Below, piece by piece: positions 1-10,657 of a DNA stretch of 64,000 nucleotides. The stretch comes from Copromyces sp. CBS 386.78. Taxonomy: Eukaryota > Ascomycota > Sordariomycetes > Sordariales > Sordariaceae. The position numbers and the translations under genes are program-made. A model generated the notes under the pieces. The model worked only from the letters and a program-made list of their open reading frames with translations, did not search any database and had not been told where the DNA came from. Within the stretch, counting starts at the first letter, position 1. Every line of letters begins with the position of its first letter. Where the stretch lies: assembly GCA_030685235.1 (NCBI GenBank), contig MU839129.1:124001-188000 (forward strand). The letters run 5' to 3'.

Positions 1-1414
1 GCTGTTATAGCAGTCGTGGAAGTTGTTGGAATTGGTGGGTTTTGGTTGTAGCTGTGGTACTCGAGTGACTGATGTTGGTGATACTGGATTTGGAATTGTG
101 GCTGTCAAGGGTGTCGGCAGACGGAGTTATATAGCCGAGGCTTGTTGAAGTTGTTAATGGCTCCCGTAAGCGATAGAGGAAAAAACGAGCGGCTACAGAC
201 TGATTTCTGTTTGACGGTGATTCATGAATCACGAAGGAATGATGCATTGTCCTCAGTTCCTCCGAAAGTGAAGCAAAAGCTGAAAGTTGGCGAACAGATA
301 ACCTCGATGCATGTTTGGTGGTGGGGCTGAATCATAATCCAAATGAGCGTTAAGCGCTAAGTAAGATGAGAACATCCAATTTCGGCTACCAAGAGCAATG
401 GAGATCTTCGGGTTGTTTGCCGGGTGCCGTCCATCGTGGATCGCACGATGAGGACGGAAATAGACCCATGGGACATTGGGCACGAAAGTCATCACCAGCT
501 TGTAAGGATTCGATAATTTCCCTCATGTGATCACACAACCGTAAATATGCTTGATGGAGATTGTGTGTTTTCCATCTTGGGTGGCAGTGAGCGGCTCGGT
601 ACCGGAATGCTGGCCGACAGCGGGAAGTCGACAAGTTATAAAATGCCATCCGTCCCCTTTGGTTTGCCATTGTCGGAGGTCTGACGTACTCTCGGCGGGC
701 AAAAGATTGCCATGACATCGAGGGTACTCGTTTGCCATATGAAGAGTTGTTGAACTCGTGGCTCCTCGTTTGGATGCGAACTGGGAATGGAAGAAATGAT
801 GTATCTTTGTGTCAAGCGAATAAGAAGAACGGTGAGTACTCGTTTACGTGATACCGTGAGTTCCGTAAACGTCGTGGCCATGATTTCATAACCTCGTGGA
901 GCCTTCTCTTTCCCACTGGCGCGATTTGACGTTCCGTCCAGATATATGCCATAATGTCCTCCTAATTTCGAGTCCTACAGATATCGTGGATCGACACTAG
1001 GAGTTATTAATAACCCTACAGAGTCCCACACCATTCATGCAACCGACTGCCACTGGAACACATAAGATAAGACTGAACCGACAAAAGAAGAAAAAGAAAT
1101 GCAAGCCCCATAACAAAAACTCCTGCACGTCAAAAAAGCGCCAGTGGAAAGGAAACCGTAAAGCAAACCGAGTCAGAGATATTCCTAGTATTGTGGTAGT
1201 TCATGAGGATTCGAGAAGTATGATCCGGTGGTACCGTGCCCATGGCTTCTAGCTTCACTAGTACTCTGGCCCTAGTATCTAGCCCTAGTGATCATTGTGT
1301 CCATGAATCTCGGGAAGAAGCTGAGCCGCAAGCTGAGCGTCGACAGAGTTGCTGATTGCACAACGACACGTTAGCTTCCACGAATATCGGGGAGATAATA
1401 AGGGTTGCTTTTCC
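1..1414. other. intergenic, no gene recognised
   Basis: Short open frames occur on both strands, the longest about 110 codons, but none shows a recognisable domain or convincing splice partners. The right part is downstream of the minus-strand gene that ends at 1415. Confidence 0.5.
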
Positions 1415-2440
1415 CTACTGTGCATCGTCGTCATCATCATCCTCCTCCTCCTCCTCCTCCTCTTCCTCCTCACCGGCTGGTAGCTGGCCATCTTGAGACT
1501 CTTCCACTGCGTCATCATGCTGCATCTCGTGGGTGTGGCCAATTTCTTGGAGGTCCTGAGTCCCCTCCATATCCGCCTCTGGGACCGCCGTTCTCATGCC
1601 TAATTGCATGGGCGTATACTGGGCATTCTGGTGAGCCATGTCCGTCTGGTCTGGGGCAGCATGCTGCTGATCAGCACCGACAACAGGAGTCCCGTTAGTG
1701 TTGCTGCTCTCCGCGGCTTCTGGTCCAGCAGAGAGGGCCTTGGCCTTGCGCTTCCGGTTGGGGCTAGGGCCCGTATACAGCGAGCAGGCTGATGTGTTGT
1801 CGAACCACTTGCAGTTCGAGCAGCTGTTATGGAAGCTCCCGGGCAAGATCCGACAGACAATGAAAGGACCCAAGGCATTCTTGGTGCGGCGATCAGCACA
1901 CTGGGTGCACTGCACCGGGGCATCTGTGCCGCGTGAGTGAATGAGCAGACCGTTGACGTAACTGGGCCGCTGAGAGGCAATGTGGCGGGCCGTGATCCAT
2001 CCGTTGACAAAGTAGATGTATTCGCGGCTGGGACAGTCGTTAAAAATGGCCCGTTGGGTATCGTGAACGAGAGAGTCTGCCGTCAGGGCGTCCTTAACTC
2101 GGATGGCGACAGCCGCCAGGGGCTGCTCCTCCTTGGCCGCGTTCCATGCCTTGACCAGCGGATTGTCCTGGTAGTCATCATCCTTGACCGTCCTATTTGG
2201 GCGACCGGGAGGACGACCGCGACGTTTCTTGGGAAAGGCCGCAGGAAGCTCTCCTCCTCCGCCCTGGGCGATATCTCCACCTTCTCCATGAACGGCCGTT
2301 AATGGCACCGGGGTCCCCATCTCCGCACCCGTCACTGGAGAAGCGACGGTGTGTGTGTTCGTGTTGGGACTCCCGGGCACGGCCGCATGGTCCTGGGGTT
2401 GCGCCCCGACCTCTGCTACGCCGGCTGCCGAGTCTGCCAT
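1415..2440 (-). CDS. DUF3716-type cysteine-rich nuclear protein with AT-hook
   Basis: Single-exon frame of 341 residues from the ATG at 2440. The frame stays open upstream to a further start at 2632, but that segment looks like leader, and the 2440 start opens the more typical sequence MADSAAG. Residues 71-86 hold KKRRGRPPGRPNR, an AT-hook-like basic patch that suggests minor-groove DNA binding. Residues 178-222 contain a cysteine cluster (CTQC, then single Cys, CSNC, Cys) resembling the fungal DUF3716 zinc-finger-like domain. The C-terminus is a Glu/Asp run encoded by a CTC/CAT microsatellite. A nuclear, DNA-associated role is inferred from the AT-hook and acidic tail; no enzymatic domain is visible. 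It lies divergently to the SNARE gene at 3029. The family assignment rests on the Cys pattern recalled from the family, not on a search. Confidence 0.75.
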   Translation of the reverse strand: MADSAAGVAEVGAQPQDHAAVPGSPNTNTHTVASPVTGAEMGTPVPLTAVHGEGGDIAQGGGGELPAAFPKKRRGRPPGRPNRTVKDDDYQDNPLVKAWNAAKEEQPLAAVAIRVKDALTADSLVHDTQRAIFNDCPSREYIYFVNGWITARHIASQRPSYVNGLLIHSRGTDAPVQCTQCADRRTKNALGPFIVCRILPGSFHNSCSNCKWFDNTSACSLYTGPSPNRKRKAKALSAGPEAAESSNTNGTPVVGADQQHAAPDQTDMAHQNAQYTPMQLGMRTAVPEADMEGTQDLQEIGHTHEMQHDDAVEESQDGQLPAGEEEEEEEEEEDDDDDDAQ

Positions 2441-3028
2441 GGGCGTGACGTCGAGATGGTATTTCCGAGGGATAATTCGATGATGAGCCAATTGGAGGTG
2501 AGGTCGATAGCTGGGGATGCCTACAAGAAAGGTCGTGATATTCTCCTGCCCCAAGCCTCTATTTTGTACGGAAGTACACACAACCAAGCGGCGAGAGTGT
2601 TCGAGAGTCCCCAGTGCCCGTGCACGAGCCAAGCTCCACGGCGCTCGCGTGTCTTGGCAGGAGAGCCTAGACTGCGATAGCTTGAACCCCCGCCCCTGGG
2701 GCGCTCCTGCGGTCGCTGCAACCTGGAACTGCGTGCCTTGTGCTCCAGTGAAAACCCCGCTGATGTTCCTGCAACAACCGCCAACTTTACCTCAACCTCC
2801 ACCTTTCCTTCAACCACGTCCATCCATCAACATCACGGTCATGTCCTTTCGTTCAGCTGTTTCTTTGTTCCGTATTTGACCTCCATATACCCTGCGCCTC
2901 CTGTTCATTGCATTGTCGGTTCTTGTTGGTGACCTGCCGCAACACCTCAGCAGTCGTTGAATCCACGATAAGATAGCGTGACCGCGGCATCTCCAAGTCC
3001 ACAAACAAGCCACCGCCAACCATCAACC
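2441..3028. promoter_or_regulatory. divergent promoter region between the DUF3716 gene and syn8
   Basis: 588 bases separate the two divergent start codons, so both promoters and 5' leaders must lie here. The part next to the SNARE start is C/T- and CAACC-rich, as in many fungal leaders. No TATA box stands out. Confidence 0.5.
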
Positions 3029-3970
3029 ATGTCGAATCCCAACGCCCTTCTCCTTCTCGCCGACCACATCAAGCTGTCGCTCCTTGAAAGGCAGCGGGCA
3101 AAGACCCTAAAGTTGTCGAGCGACACCCAAGATGGCCACATTTCGCGATCACTTGACCAATTTCGCGAGGGTCTTGAATCTCTCCGAGCCGAGCATCAGC
3201 GCCTCCAAGAAGTCGGCGACGAAGCGTATGCCTTGTCCTCTTTTGCCTCTCGATAATAGCCGTCACTAACATGAACACATTCATTTAGAAAGGCCTCCAC
3301 GCTGAATGATACCCTCTCGTCGCTTCAAAAGCAATTCGACGACCTCACCTCCCAATTCCATGGCTACGCTTCGCCTGCCACCACCTCAACACTCACCCAA
3401 CCCAATGATCCTTCTCTTGCCCAAGATTTTGCCCATGCCCAGTCTTCGAAACCCGTAGCCCCGTCCACGACTACTCCTCCGCCCATTGAGCGTCGTGCCT
3501 CCAAGACCGTCCGTTTCTCGTCACCCAACAGTGACCTCGAAGCCCAAGCCCCTGCGGCATCCAAGTCTGCTCGCTCCCAATTACTTCCATACCGCGATGA
3601 CCCCGTCTTGAACGACGACACCGCCGGCTATCGCGACGCCATCGACGGGCAAGACATGGACAACACTCAGGTACACGCCTATCACCAGCGGATTCTGGAA
3701 GAGCAGGATGCCCAGCTTGACGCTCTAGGAGCTAGCATCTCACGGCAGCGCGAGCTGAGTATGCAGATTGGCGATGAGTTGGACAGCCAGGTTATGATGC
3801 TGGACGAGAGCGAAAGAGCGGTGGATAGGCATCAAAATACGTTGGATCGGGCAAGAGATCGGGTCGGGCGCTTTGCGAGGGCAGCAAGCAACAGCGGGGA
3901 GGGAAAGCAGATGGGCATCATTCTGGCACTGATCATCATTTTGGTGCTTCTGATCGTCATAACCAAGTGA
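3029..3970 (+). CDS. syn8: Syntaxin-8-like Qc-SNARE
   Basis: Two exons, 3029-3225 and 3289-3970, joined across a 63-base GT-AG intron with branch sequence CACTAAC, encode 292 residues. The C-terminal third is a SNARE helix starting near RILEEQDAQLDALG, with a central glutamine in the stretch GDELDSQVMMLDE (zero layer). A single hydrophobic anchor (MGIILALIIILVLLIVITK) closes the protein, so it is tail-anchored. The N-terminal 75 residues look helical, and a Pro/Thr/Ser-rich linker follows. Syntaxin-8/Syn8 SNAREs act in fusion at late Golgi, endosome or vacuole membranes; the assignment over Tlg1 rests on the pattern ISRQRELSMQIGDELD. Oddly, the TGA stop lies inside a perfect 5' splice-site motif GTGAGT (3967-3972). 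Confidence 0.85.
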
Positions 3971-4623
3971 GTATGGGGCTCGTTTGAACGCAAATTTTCC
4001 CCGGACACATTCACCTTCGCTGGGCAGAATAGTGTCACAAGTTCGTTCGACACGTGTTCCTCGTCAGGTCAGCAGGGAAAGAACGTCAACGACAGGCTTT
4101 GAAGGAACGATCACCAACATCTCATCATTTTCCTTGAACTTGCGTTTGTTGGACTGGGTATATCTATGGGTATTTGCATTTCACATTGGCGTGAGGCGTC
4201 GCATTATGTACAACGGTCGCTTATACAGCAAGCGCTTTTTGGTACAGGATTGTCATTCCATCTTTTTCTCAAATTCGAACAACATGCACACACCACTGGG
4301 TTGACACACATTTGTGTTGGAATCGGGATGAGTTTGTCCAAATGGGTTTGCCCACTTTCACCGGACTGCCTACTTCATCGTCGTCGCCCGACTCAACATG
4401 AGGCATGGGCCGCCAAGAATCGTGGCAAGAGGACGACGCCTTGTCATGTCGGCCGCCTACGAACAACGAGGAATACTCCCTCGGACTTACGACTTCGATT
4501 ACTCATGGACATCTGGAAACGGTGGCTCTGCCATCGGCAGGATTTCAGGTAGGAACCACGTCGCCCTCGCAGTCTCCAGTAGTTCGCTCATAGTCACTAC
4601 TCAAAGCCAACAAATTCAACAAA
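3971..4623. other. intergenic, 3' of syn8
   Basis: Only short overlapping open frames without family resemblance. It holds the 3' untranslated region of the SNARE gene and the upstream flank of the first tRNA-His. Confidence 0.5.
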
Positions 4624-4624
4624 G

Positions 4625-4710
4625 GGGATTGTAGTATAGTGGTCAGTACTTCTCGTTGTGGTTTCTCACAGCGATCCGAGAGGACCCAGGTTCGATTCCT
4701 GGCAATCCCA
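4625..4710 (+). tRNA. tRNA-His (GTG), intron-containing, copy 1
   Basis: The acceptor stem GGGATTG pairs with CAATCCC. The T arm is CCAGG-TTCGATT-CCTGG. The anticodon stem TCTCG/CGAGA encloses a loop with anticodon GTG, interrupted after the base 3' of the anticodon by an intron of about 14 bases. Without the intron the gene is about 72 bases. The discriminator is A, and a G precedes the acceptor stem. A run of six T (4713-4718) is the probable Pol III terminator. An inverted second copy with the same intron lies at 5872-5957. Confidence 0.92.
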
Positions 4711-5103
4711 CATTTTTTGGCGCCTTCCGCTCCATCATGACCTGGAGATGTTTTTTTTTTTTTTTTGGTGTTTTCGACATTGCTTTCTTGGAAACATGTT
4801 TCGTGTAGGTTCTCTTTTTTTTCTTTTCTTTTTTTTTTTTGGCTGTGGTGCTCTCTTTAAGAGTTGTAGGTTGTTACTAATAATATCCTTGAGTAGTGAG
4901 TGGTCTTCTTGGATTTGCTGTCGAGCCATTCTAGTCGAAAAACGATGGGCATATCCGCTTTCATATCAACATCGAACAATCAACCAAAGAGTGGAATCTG
5001 TTGCCAGTACACAAACGCCAACATTCTCCCCCCGGACCCGAAACTGCAATCACCTATGAACATGTTACTTAACCTTTGATAGTTATAAGTCAAACATAGG
5101 ACA
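4711..5103. other. spacer with T-rich runs
   Basis: Contains a T16 tract near 4750 and further T-rich tracts at 4817-4842. The first ~80 bases resemble the downstream flank of the second tRNA-His copy. No gene seen. Confidence 0.5.
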
Positions 5104-5152
5104 CCTCTCAGACGGATTCGAACCGAGCTTGCAACCATAGATGGCGCGTTAT
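5104..5152 (-). pseudogene. tRNA-like relic (3' half)
   Basis: On the minus strand a perfect B box (GGTTCGAATCC) sits in a weak T arm with only three pairing bases out of five. It is preceded by CCATCTATGG, which looks like an anticodon stem whose loop has shrunk to two bases. No matching 5' acceptor half follows the A-tract at 5160. It is best read as a decayed tRNA fragment in a cluster of three intact tRNA genes; a chance B box is possible. Confidence 0.3.
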
Positions 5153-5230
5153 CTTCTCAAAAAAAAAAAACATTTGCTGTATTGCAATGCTGGTCGATAG
5201 GGTCAAGCATCGCTAAAATTCATTCAACAA

Positions 5231-5336
5231 GGCAAGATGGCCGAGCGGTCTAAGGCGCCACGTTAAGGTTAACCCTTAATCTCCTCTCAGAGTTCCGTGG
5301 TCCGAAAGGGCGTGGGTTCGAATCCCACTCTTGTCA
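5231..5336 (+). tRNA. tRNA-Leu (AAG), intron-containing
   Basis: Type II tRNA. The acceptor stem GGCAAGA pairs with TCTTGTC (one G-T), the D stem is GCC/GGC, and the anticodon stem CCACG/CGTGG encloses anticodon AAG. An intron of about 25 bases follows the base 3' of the anticodon. A long variable arm (TCCGAAAGGGC) and the T arm GTGGG-TTCGAAT-CCCAC complete it. The A at 5336 is the discriminator. Length, variable arm and B box support a functional leucine tRNA. T-rich terminator-like runs follow at about 5376. Confidence 0.92.
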
Positions 5337-5871
5337 TAACTTCCCTCCATCACCAGGTTCAGGTGGTGGTGTTCCTTTTTCTTTTTTGTCTCTCTCCTTT
5401 CTACATCAATTTTCACCCGTCACTCAGTGTCGAAGTCCATAATGATCTCTAACACCTTCTTCAGAACCAGCGGACGGATCGGTTCTTGGAAGGATGAATG
5501 CCGATTACCAACATTTTGGAGGCCGACTTCGACGACAGGCACCGGCGAATGAAATGGTTGAAAAGATCAATGCTAAAAATCATGTATCGCTCGCAAAGGC
5601 GAACATTGAAAGGGGAATAAGAGTCGAGGACAAACAATTTTTGGTTGCAGAGAACCAAGAGTTTGTCGTTCAGAATTCATGCTCCACGATTGGAACGCCA
5701 TATTTCTTCCACTATAGCGTTCCATCGCCTTCAGTAGAGCATGTCAAATAAACGGATCATGGCGTGAAAACATAAGCAAGAAACGAAGAAGAAAAAAAGG
5801 GCAGCACCAAAGTCCCCGATCCCAGAACACCAAAAAGTCAGAATACGATGGTGCAGGAGGCGCCAAAAATG
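5337..5871. other. spacer between tRNA-Leu and the inverted tRNA-His
   Basis: No gene recognised; an 85-codon plus-strand frame at 5494-5751 has no family resemblance. The right end is the downstream flank of the inverted tRNA-His copy. Confidence 0.5.
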
Positions 5872-5957
5872 TGGGATTGCCAGGAATCGAACCTGGGTCC
5901 TCTCGGATCGCTGTGAGAAACCACAACGAGAAGTACTGACCACTATACTACAATCCC
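5872..5957 (-). tRNA. tRNA-His (GTG), intron-containing, copy 2 (inverted)
   Basis: Reverse complement of the gene at 4625-4710: same acceptor, D, anticodon and T arms, same anticodon GTG and same intron. The downstream flank is also related (CACATTTTTGGCGCC in both, ending in a T run that serves as terminator), and the upstream flank shares CAACA, so a block larger than the gene was duplicated. The base before the acceptor stem is A rather than G, so the extra 5' G of mature tRNA-His must be added enzymatically. Confidence 0.92.
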
Positions 5958-6380
5958 TGTTGTTAAGAATCTGGGACAAATATACCCTTCAAGAATGCAA
6001 AGACCGGAAATTCCAAAACTTGTCCCCGATACCAACATGGAGATACCTTCGGGGGCTGTCATTCCTGTCTTCTCTTCCACATCATGAATGACTCGCTTTT
6101 GTTGGGTGCAATGCCTTTTGAAATCTGCTGAAGCATGCCTGACTGCCTGTGAATTCCCAAATGTCTAGGATCCCCCAGTTGGCTGCTGCAGTTTCAAAGA
6201 GTGACGTGGATGACTGATCACATCACCGCGTGTTGTGCACTCCATTTTCGTTCCTGCACACTGCACTGCGCGGACTGATGCCACCACTGACGCCATCACC
6301 AAAGGAGGAGACCTCAGGAGACCCAAGCCCAAAAGCCCAAAACACCATGCAGTTTTCCTCTTACCCGCGGTAACGTTGTT
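5958..6380. other. spacer upstream of the P450 pseudogene
   Basis: No gene recognised and no sign of the missing amino-terminal half of the adjacent P450 relic. Confidence 0.4.
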
Positions 6381-6389
6381 CGTCGATCT

Positions 6390-7619
6390 TTGCCAGAAGA
6401 AAATGGACAAAAACAGATCTTTGACATCCACAACGCCATCCGCGCTTACGCCGTGGATATCATCGCCGAATACGCCTACGGCACTGCCAACTGCTGGAAC
6501 CAGCTTGACCAGCTGGCCGACGCAGGCGATTACCAGGAGGCGATAAGAGTCGTCCAGCTTTTGTTCCCCTGGTTTCAGACATTCCCGGGATGATGACCGT
6601 GTTCGGTTGGATACCCGATTGGTTTACTGTCGCAGTATTCCCGCCGTTCAAGAAATGGATCGAGTCTGGGGACGGTGCGCGTGGCTGTGACGAAAGTCCG
6701 CGGGGAGATTGAAAGGGGGGTAAAGCCGGAGCGGAGGACGATCTTTCATGAGCTGATTGATCCGCAGCCGTTGGCTGATGATGATGTCAAGGGAAAGAGG
6801 TTCCGGACTCAGTTGTCGGATGTCATTGTCTTTTTGGATGCGGTGAATGTGACGGGGGCTGGAGCGGATACTACTGGGTCGACGATTGGGAGGGCTCTTT
6901 TTGAAATAGTCCGGTGATTTATGGGAAGCGAGGAAGGAGCTGAGGTATGCTTTTCCGCATGTGGAGGATATTAACCTGAGGGGGTTGGAGAAGCTGCCGT
7001 ATCTAAAAGGTGTGATTAAGGAGGCGTTGAGGTATGTTGACTTTTTCCTTTACCCCTTAGTAGACGTGGTGCTGTGCCACTCCCCTACTTCTTAACCACC
7101 ACCACTCCCATCACCACCACCGCCACCCATCATCTTTCCTCCATTGACACACAAGACTAACAAACCTACTCAGACTCAACCCCGGCCTCCCAGGCCACCT
7201 CCCCCGCCTCGTCCCCTCCCCCGGCGCCACCTTCAACTCCGTCCCTCTTCCCCCCGGAACCTCAATCACCATGTCCGCCTGGCTGATGCACCACGACCCC
7301 GGTGGCCTTCGGTAATGGAAAAGGACCAACCGTTTTTGACCCGGAGCGATGGATACCTCTCTCTCAAAAAGACGAAGAAAGAATCCGTATGCAGGAGCGG
7401 TGCATGGTACCCTTTGGCAAAGGAAGCAGGAACTGCTTGGGCCAGGCGCTGGCTATGGCGGAGCTGTACTCGACTTTGGGCAATATCTTTTGGCGGTTTG
7501 ATGATCTGGTGGTGGAGGAGGGGGTGACGAGGGAGGATTTGGGGCTGGTGGAGTTGTTTTTGGGGTATCATCCTAGGGGGGCGAGGAAGTTGAGGATTTT
7601 GAGGGTGAAAGCTGTGTAA
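6390..7619 (+). pseudogene. cytochrome P450 pseudogene (5'-truncated, frameshifted)
   Basis: Consecutive blocks read like one P450 in changing frames. DIHNAIRAYAVDIIAEYAYG lies at 6420-6480. The I helix VTGAGADTTGSTI is at about 6850-6890. The K helix KEALR (E-x-x-R) ends at the intron donor at 7032. Its acceptor at 7173 follows a GACTAAC branch point and restores RLNPGLPGHL. FDPERW is at about 7335, and the heme-binding block FGKGSRNCLGQ is at about 7410. The frame changes near 6590, 6670, 6918 and 7305, with stops in between, and the first third of a normal P450 is absent. A functional ancestor would have oxidised a small lipophilic substrate at the ER. The damage is indels rather than the C-to-T changes of RIP. 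Draft-assembly errors could mimic some shifts, but not the missing 5' part. Confidence 0.85.
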
Positions 7620-8853
7620 CGGGTCGTGCTGAGTTGGTTGGTGATGTGGATAAGGCCATTCTGGCGATTGGATAAGTTGGTTGAATGGAATTATGTATTG
7701 ACCGGTGTTACATGTGGCCGCAATGCATATTGGAATTTGTGTGGTAAGAGTAGGCAATCTCGTTGTCGAGGGGCACGTGGTGTCGAAATGCAAGGCGCTT
7801 GGGAGAGAACGATGAGGTTCAACTTAATTGACCGTCAGTGATAAATGAATGTATGGCGAGTGAGAAGAATGTGAACGAATCCAAGAAGAGAAAACGAACT
7901 GAGATAGTGCTGTGATATGGACTGCGCTTGCTTGATCGCCCTGACGACAGTTCAGCTTCACCCACACTCACTTGAGTGTCACTCGACTTGTGTTGAAAAG
8001 TCCCCTTTGCCTCTTTACCCGCCGTCAATGATGTCAATCTCGAAGAACTTGACTATTCTGTCAACTTGCCGCTCTCAAGTCCAGGAGCTGTCCGCCTCCA
8101 CTTGGCCACCTCCGCCAAAGCAAACACCAACCCCAATATCACGAGCCGTGAACGCCGACACTACGCTCTCCACGTCGCAATTCCACCGCGTTTAAGCCGC
8201 AAACACTCCGGTTACACAGCCAGCTGTCTCTCCTCCCGATTCAGGTAGCAATGGAGGCAGCACTCTTCTTTCCAGTATCTAGTGCACACGCAGAAAGAGT
8301 GTTTGGTGTGTTGGCAGTAGGCCTCTCCCGCGCCAAGACTTTGCATGCCTCCTGATTGAACAGGAATCCCAGGCGACCAGCTTTTCACTGGCCGTTTGTT
8401 CGCCCATGATTATTCTCGGAGCAATCAGCTTCTGGCATGTTAGAGGCATGTCTCTGCACTCAATGACTGCCTCCATATGTATGGAAATAAGCCTCCAGAT
8501 ATCCCCCATACATAATTGTAGTTTTTGAACGCGGAAGGCCCGCGATGTCTCCCTCGTCAGCCTCAGAATCAAACGGATGGCCGGGCCTCAAGCGGCAAGT
8601 AACCCTTCTCATGCAACGGAGAACATGTCGAGAACCGCGTACTTCGTTTCTTCATGGCGCAGAATGGAAGATGGCCGAACGGAAATGAGATGTTGGGATG
8701 TTGTGAGGGATGAGGCGATGGATGGGTATATGAACCTCGATCTCCTTCTCCAATGTCCAGCTTCACCCTCACCACCAGAAAAATTCTGCCTTACCAAGTA
8801 GATACCATTCTGCCCAAGCTCTTTTCCCCCATTCAGCAACAACCACAGCAAAA
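7620..8853. other. spacer between the P450 relic and the intact P450
   Basis: Short frames only. Presumably contains the promoter of the P450 at 8854; CT- and CA-rich sequence precedes its ATG. Confidence 0.5.
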
Positions 8854-10247
8854 ATGCTGATAGCCATTCTTGCCCTTCTCTTCCTCTCCCTAGCCTACGG
8901 GGTTCATCACATCATCTCCCACCAAACCGGCCTCTTGCACCAGATCTTCACCCAAAACATCTTCATGACCCTCCAGCTCGCCCGCCTTATCGGCCCTCCC
9001 AACCCCAACGACCTACTGACACTCCCCGACACGATTCCTGACTCAATCTCCACCTCCAAAATATCAACGGCCCAAGCTCTAGCCACCCAGCGCATCAACC
9101 ACGCCCGATCCATCATCGATTTCTCCTATGCCGGGCCCAAACTCGAGCTGGAAAACCGCCTTCGTCTCCGCGCCCTAGCCAACTCCCGTCTGGTTGTGGC
9201 ATTTGGGATCGACACGTCGCTGACTAGTTCGTCGGTTTCTGTCCACAAGGAGTTCCGCAAGTTGGCGAATGCGTCGATCAGCAAGAGTAATGCTGATTGG
9301 CAGAAGCTTTATGAGGTTGCCATGAACTTTCTGCAGAGAGAGAAAATCGGCCGGAATACAGTTCACTTGGCGGAGTGTGTCCGGTGTCTCTGCTTTGTTG
9401 TCGTTTTGGTTTCGCAGTTTGAGGCAGACCTGACGAAGCTTGATGGGAGCATAGTGAAGCAAGTTACTGATGAGATCAATACGCAATGGTTGAAGAGTAA
9501 GGTCAATGATGGGACGTTGAAGAGATCGGAAAAACTGAAGCAATACTTGTACACCCTTTTTGAGGATCCAGAGAAGTCGGTTGTCACGGGTGCAGCTATC
9601 AGCTCAACGCAGGCACTTGGACTGATCATGCCGCAATACGAGACCCTGTGGCGGGTAGTGCTCCTCACCTATGTCACTGCGTACCACAGGCAGTCTGATA
9701 GGCGGAGTTTGAAGAAGAGAGTCAGAGATGTTCCGGCGTGTTTGGGAAACGCTGCTATCGAGAAGGAGGCACTCAAGTTAGCCAAGGTACATCCCCAATT
9801 CATGACACCGGAATCTGTCACTGACACTCACCGGCTTTCCAGGAGGGCCTGCGTCTCTATCCTTCAAACAACAGCATCTATCGTGCCCTTCCTGGCACCG
9901 GGCCTCCAATTTCAGCCGACGTTCAAGCATGTCATCGATATTTCGATGTCTGGGGCCGCGACGCTCTTGAGTTTCGACCGGAGCGGTTTGACAATCTCAC
10001 ACCTCTCCAGGATAAAGCCTACTTCCCTTTCTCTCTTGGCTCCCATACATGCCCGGCTTCTAGTGGCTTCGGATACAGGATAGTCACTATGCTCGTGGTC
10101 TCCATGGGGAGGGCTCTCTCTCCCGAAACTGGAAAACTGAATTTCAGAGATGCCCAACTGGACGACGAAGTTGGAACCCCTTTGCCGACTGGGCGGGATG
10201 AGATGGAAAATTGGTCCTGGGATTTGGTACTTGTTCAGCGAAGCTAG
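8854..10247 (+). CDS. divergent cytochrome P450
   Basis: Exons 8854-9786 and 9843-10247, joined across a 56-base intron (GTACAT...CCAG), encode 445 residues. The first 17 residues (MLIAILALLFLSLAYGV) are a membrane anchor typical of microsomal P450s. E-x-x-R of the K helix is EGLR at 312-315, immediately after the splice junction. The meander motif FRPERF is at 355-360, and the heme-ligand loop FSLGSHTCPASSGFG carries its cysteine at 381. The loop departs from the usual F-x-x-G-x-R-x-C-x-G: His replaces Arg and Ala the Gly after Cys. A canonical AGxD/ET I helix is not evident. Role and substrate are unknown. The neighbouring P450 relic at 6390 suggests that this was once a larger oxidative or secondary-metabolism locus. 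Confidence 0.82.
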
Positions 10248-10657
10248 CAAGAGGCTCGGGAGAGATGCAAGTTCTGGATGTTAGCAAGGCACCCTGAAAA
10301 CACCAGCGGTATGCCCGCAGGCTTCGAGATAAACGTCAATTTACTGCTTGCTGTGTATGTACTGTTCTCAATACTGTTCCCAATCTGGCCCATTCTTTTC
10401 CCACCCAGACCTTGCATACTGCGTGCTTCTTCTGACCTACCCACGTTCCCAGCACCAATACGAACCCACTACACCGTTAGCTTTTTGAAGGGTATCGTAA
10501 TATCAGGACGTGTCTCTAGGCATCCTCATATTGGATTCATTCTCGCCGTCCCCTTTGATCCACTCTCCCATTCCAACCTTTGCGTCCGTCCCTTGTGACC
10601 GTATCCTCTTCGCACTTCATCCATTTTCGTGACCCCCGGCAGAGTTTCGTTTGCTTA
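10248..10657. other. convergent 3' spacer between the P450 and the Ama1-like gene
   Basis: Contains the 3' ends of both convergent genes. No further feature seen. Confidence 0.5.
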
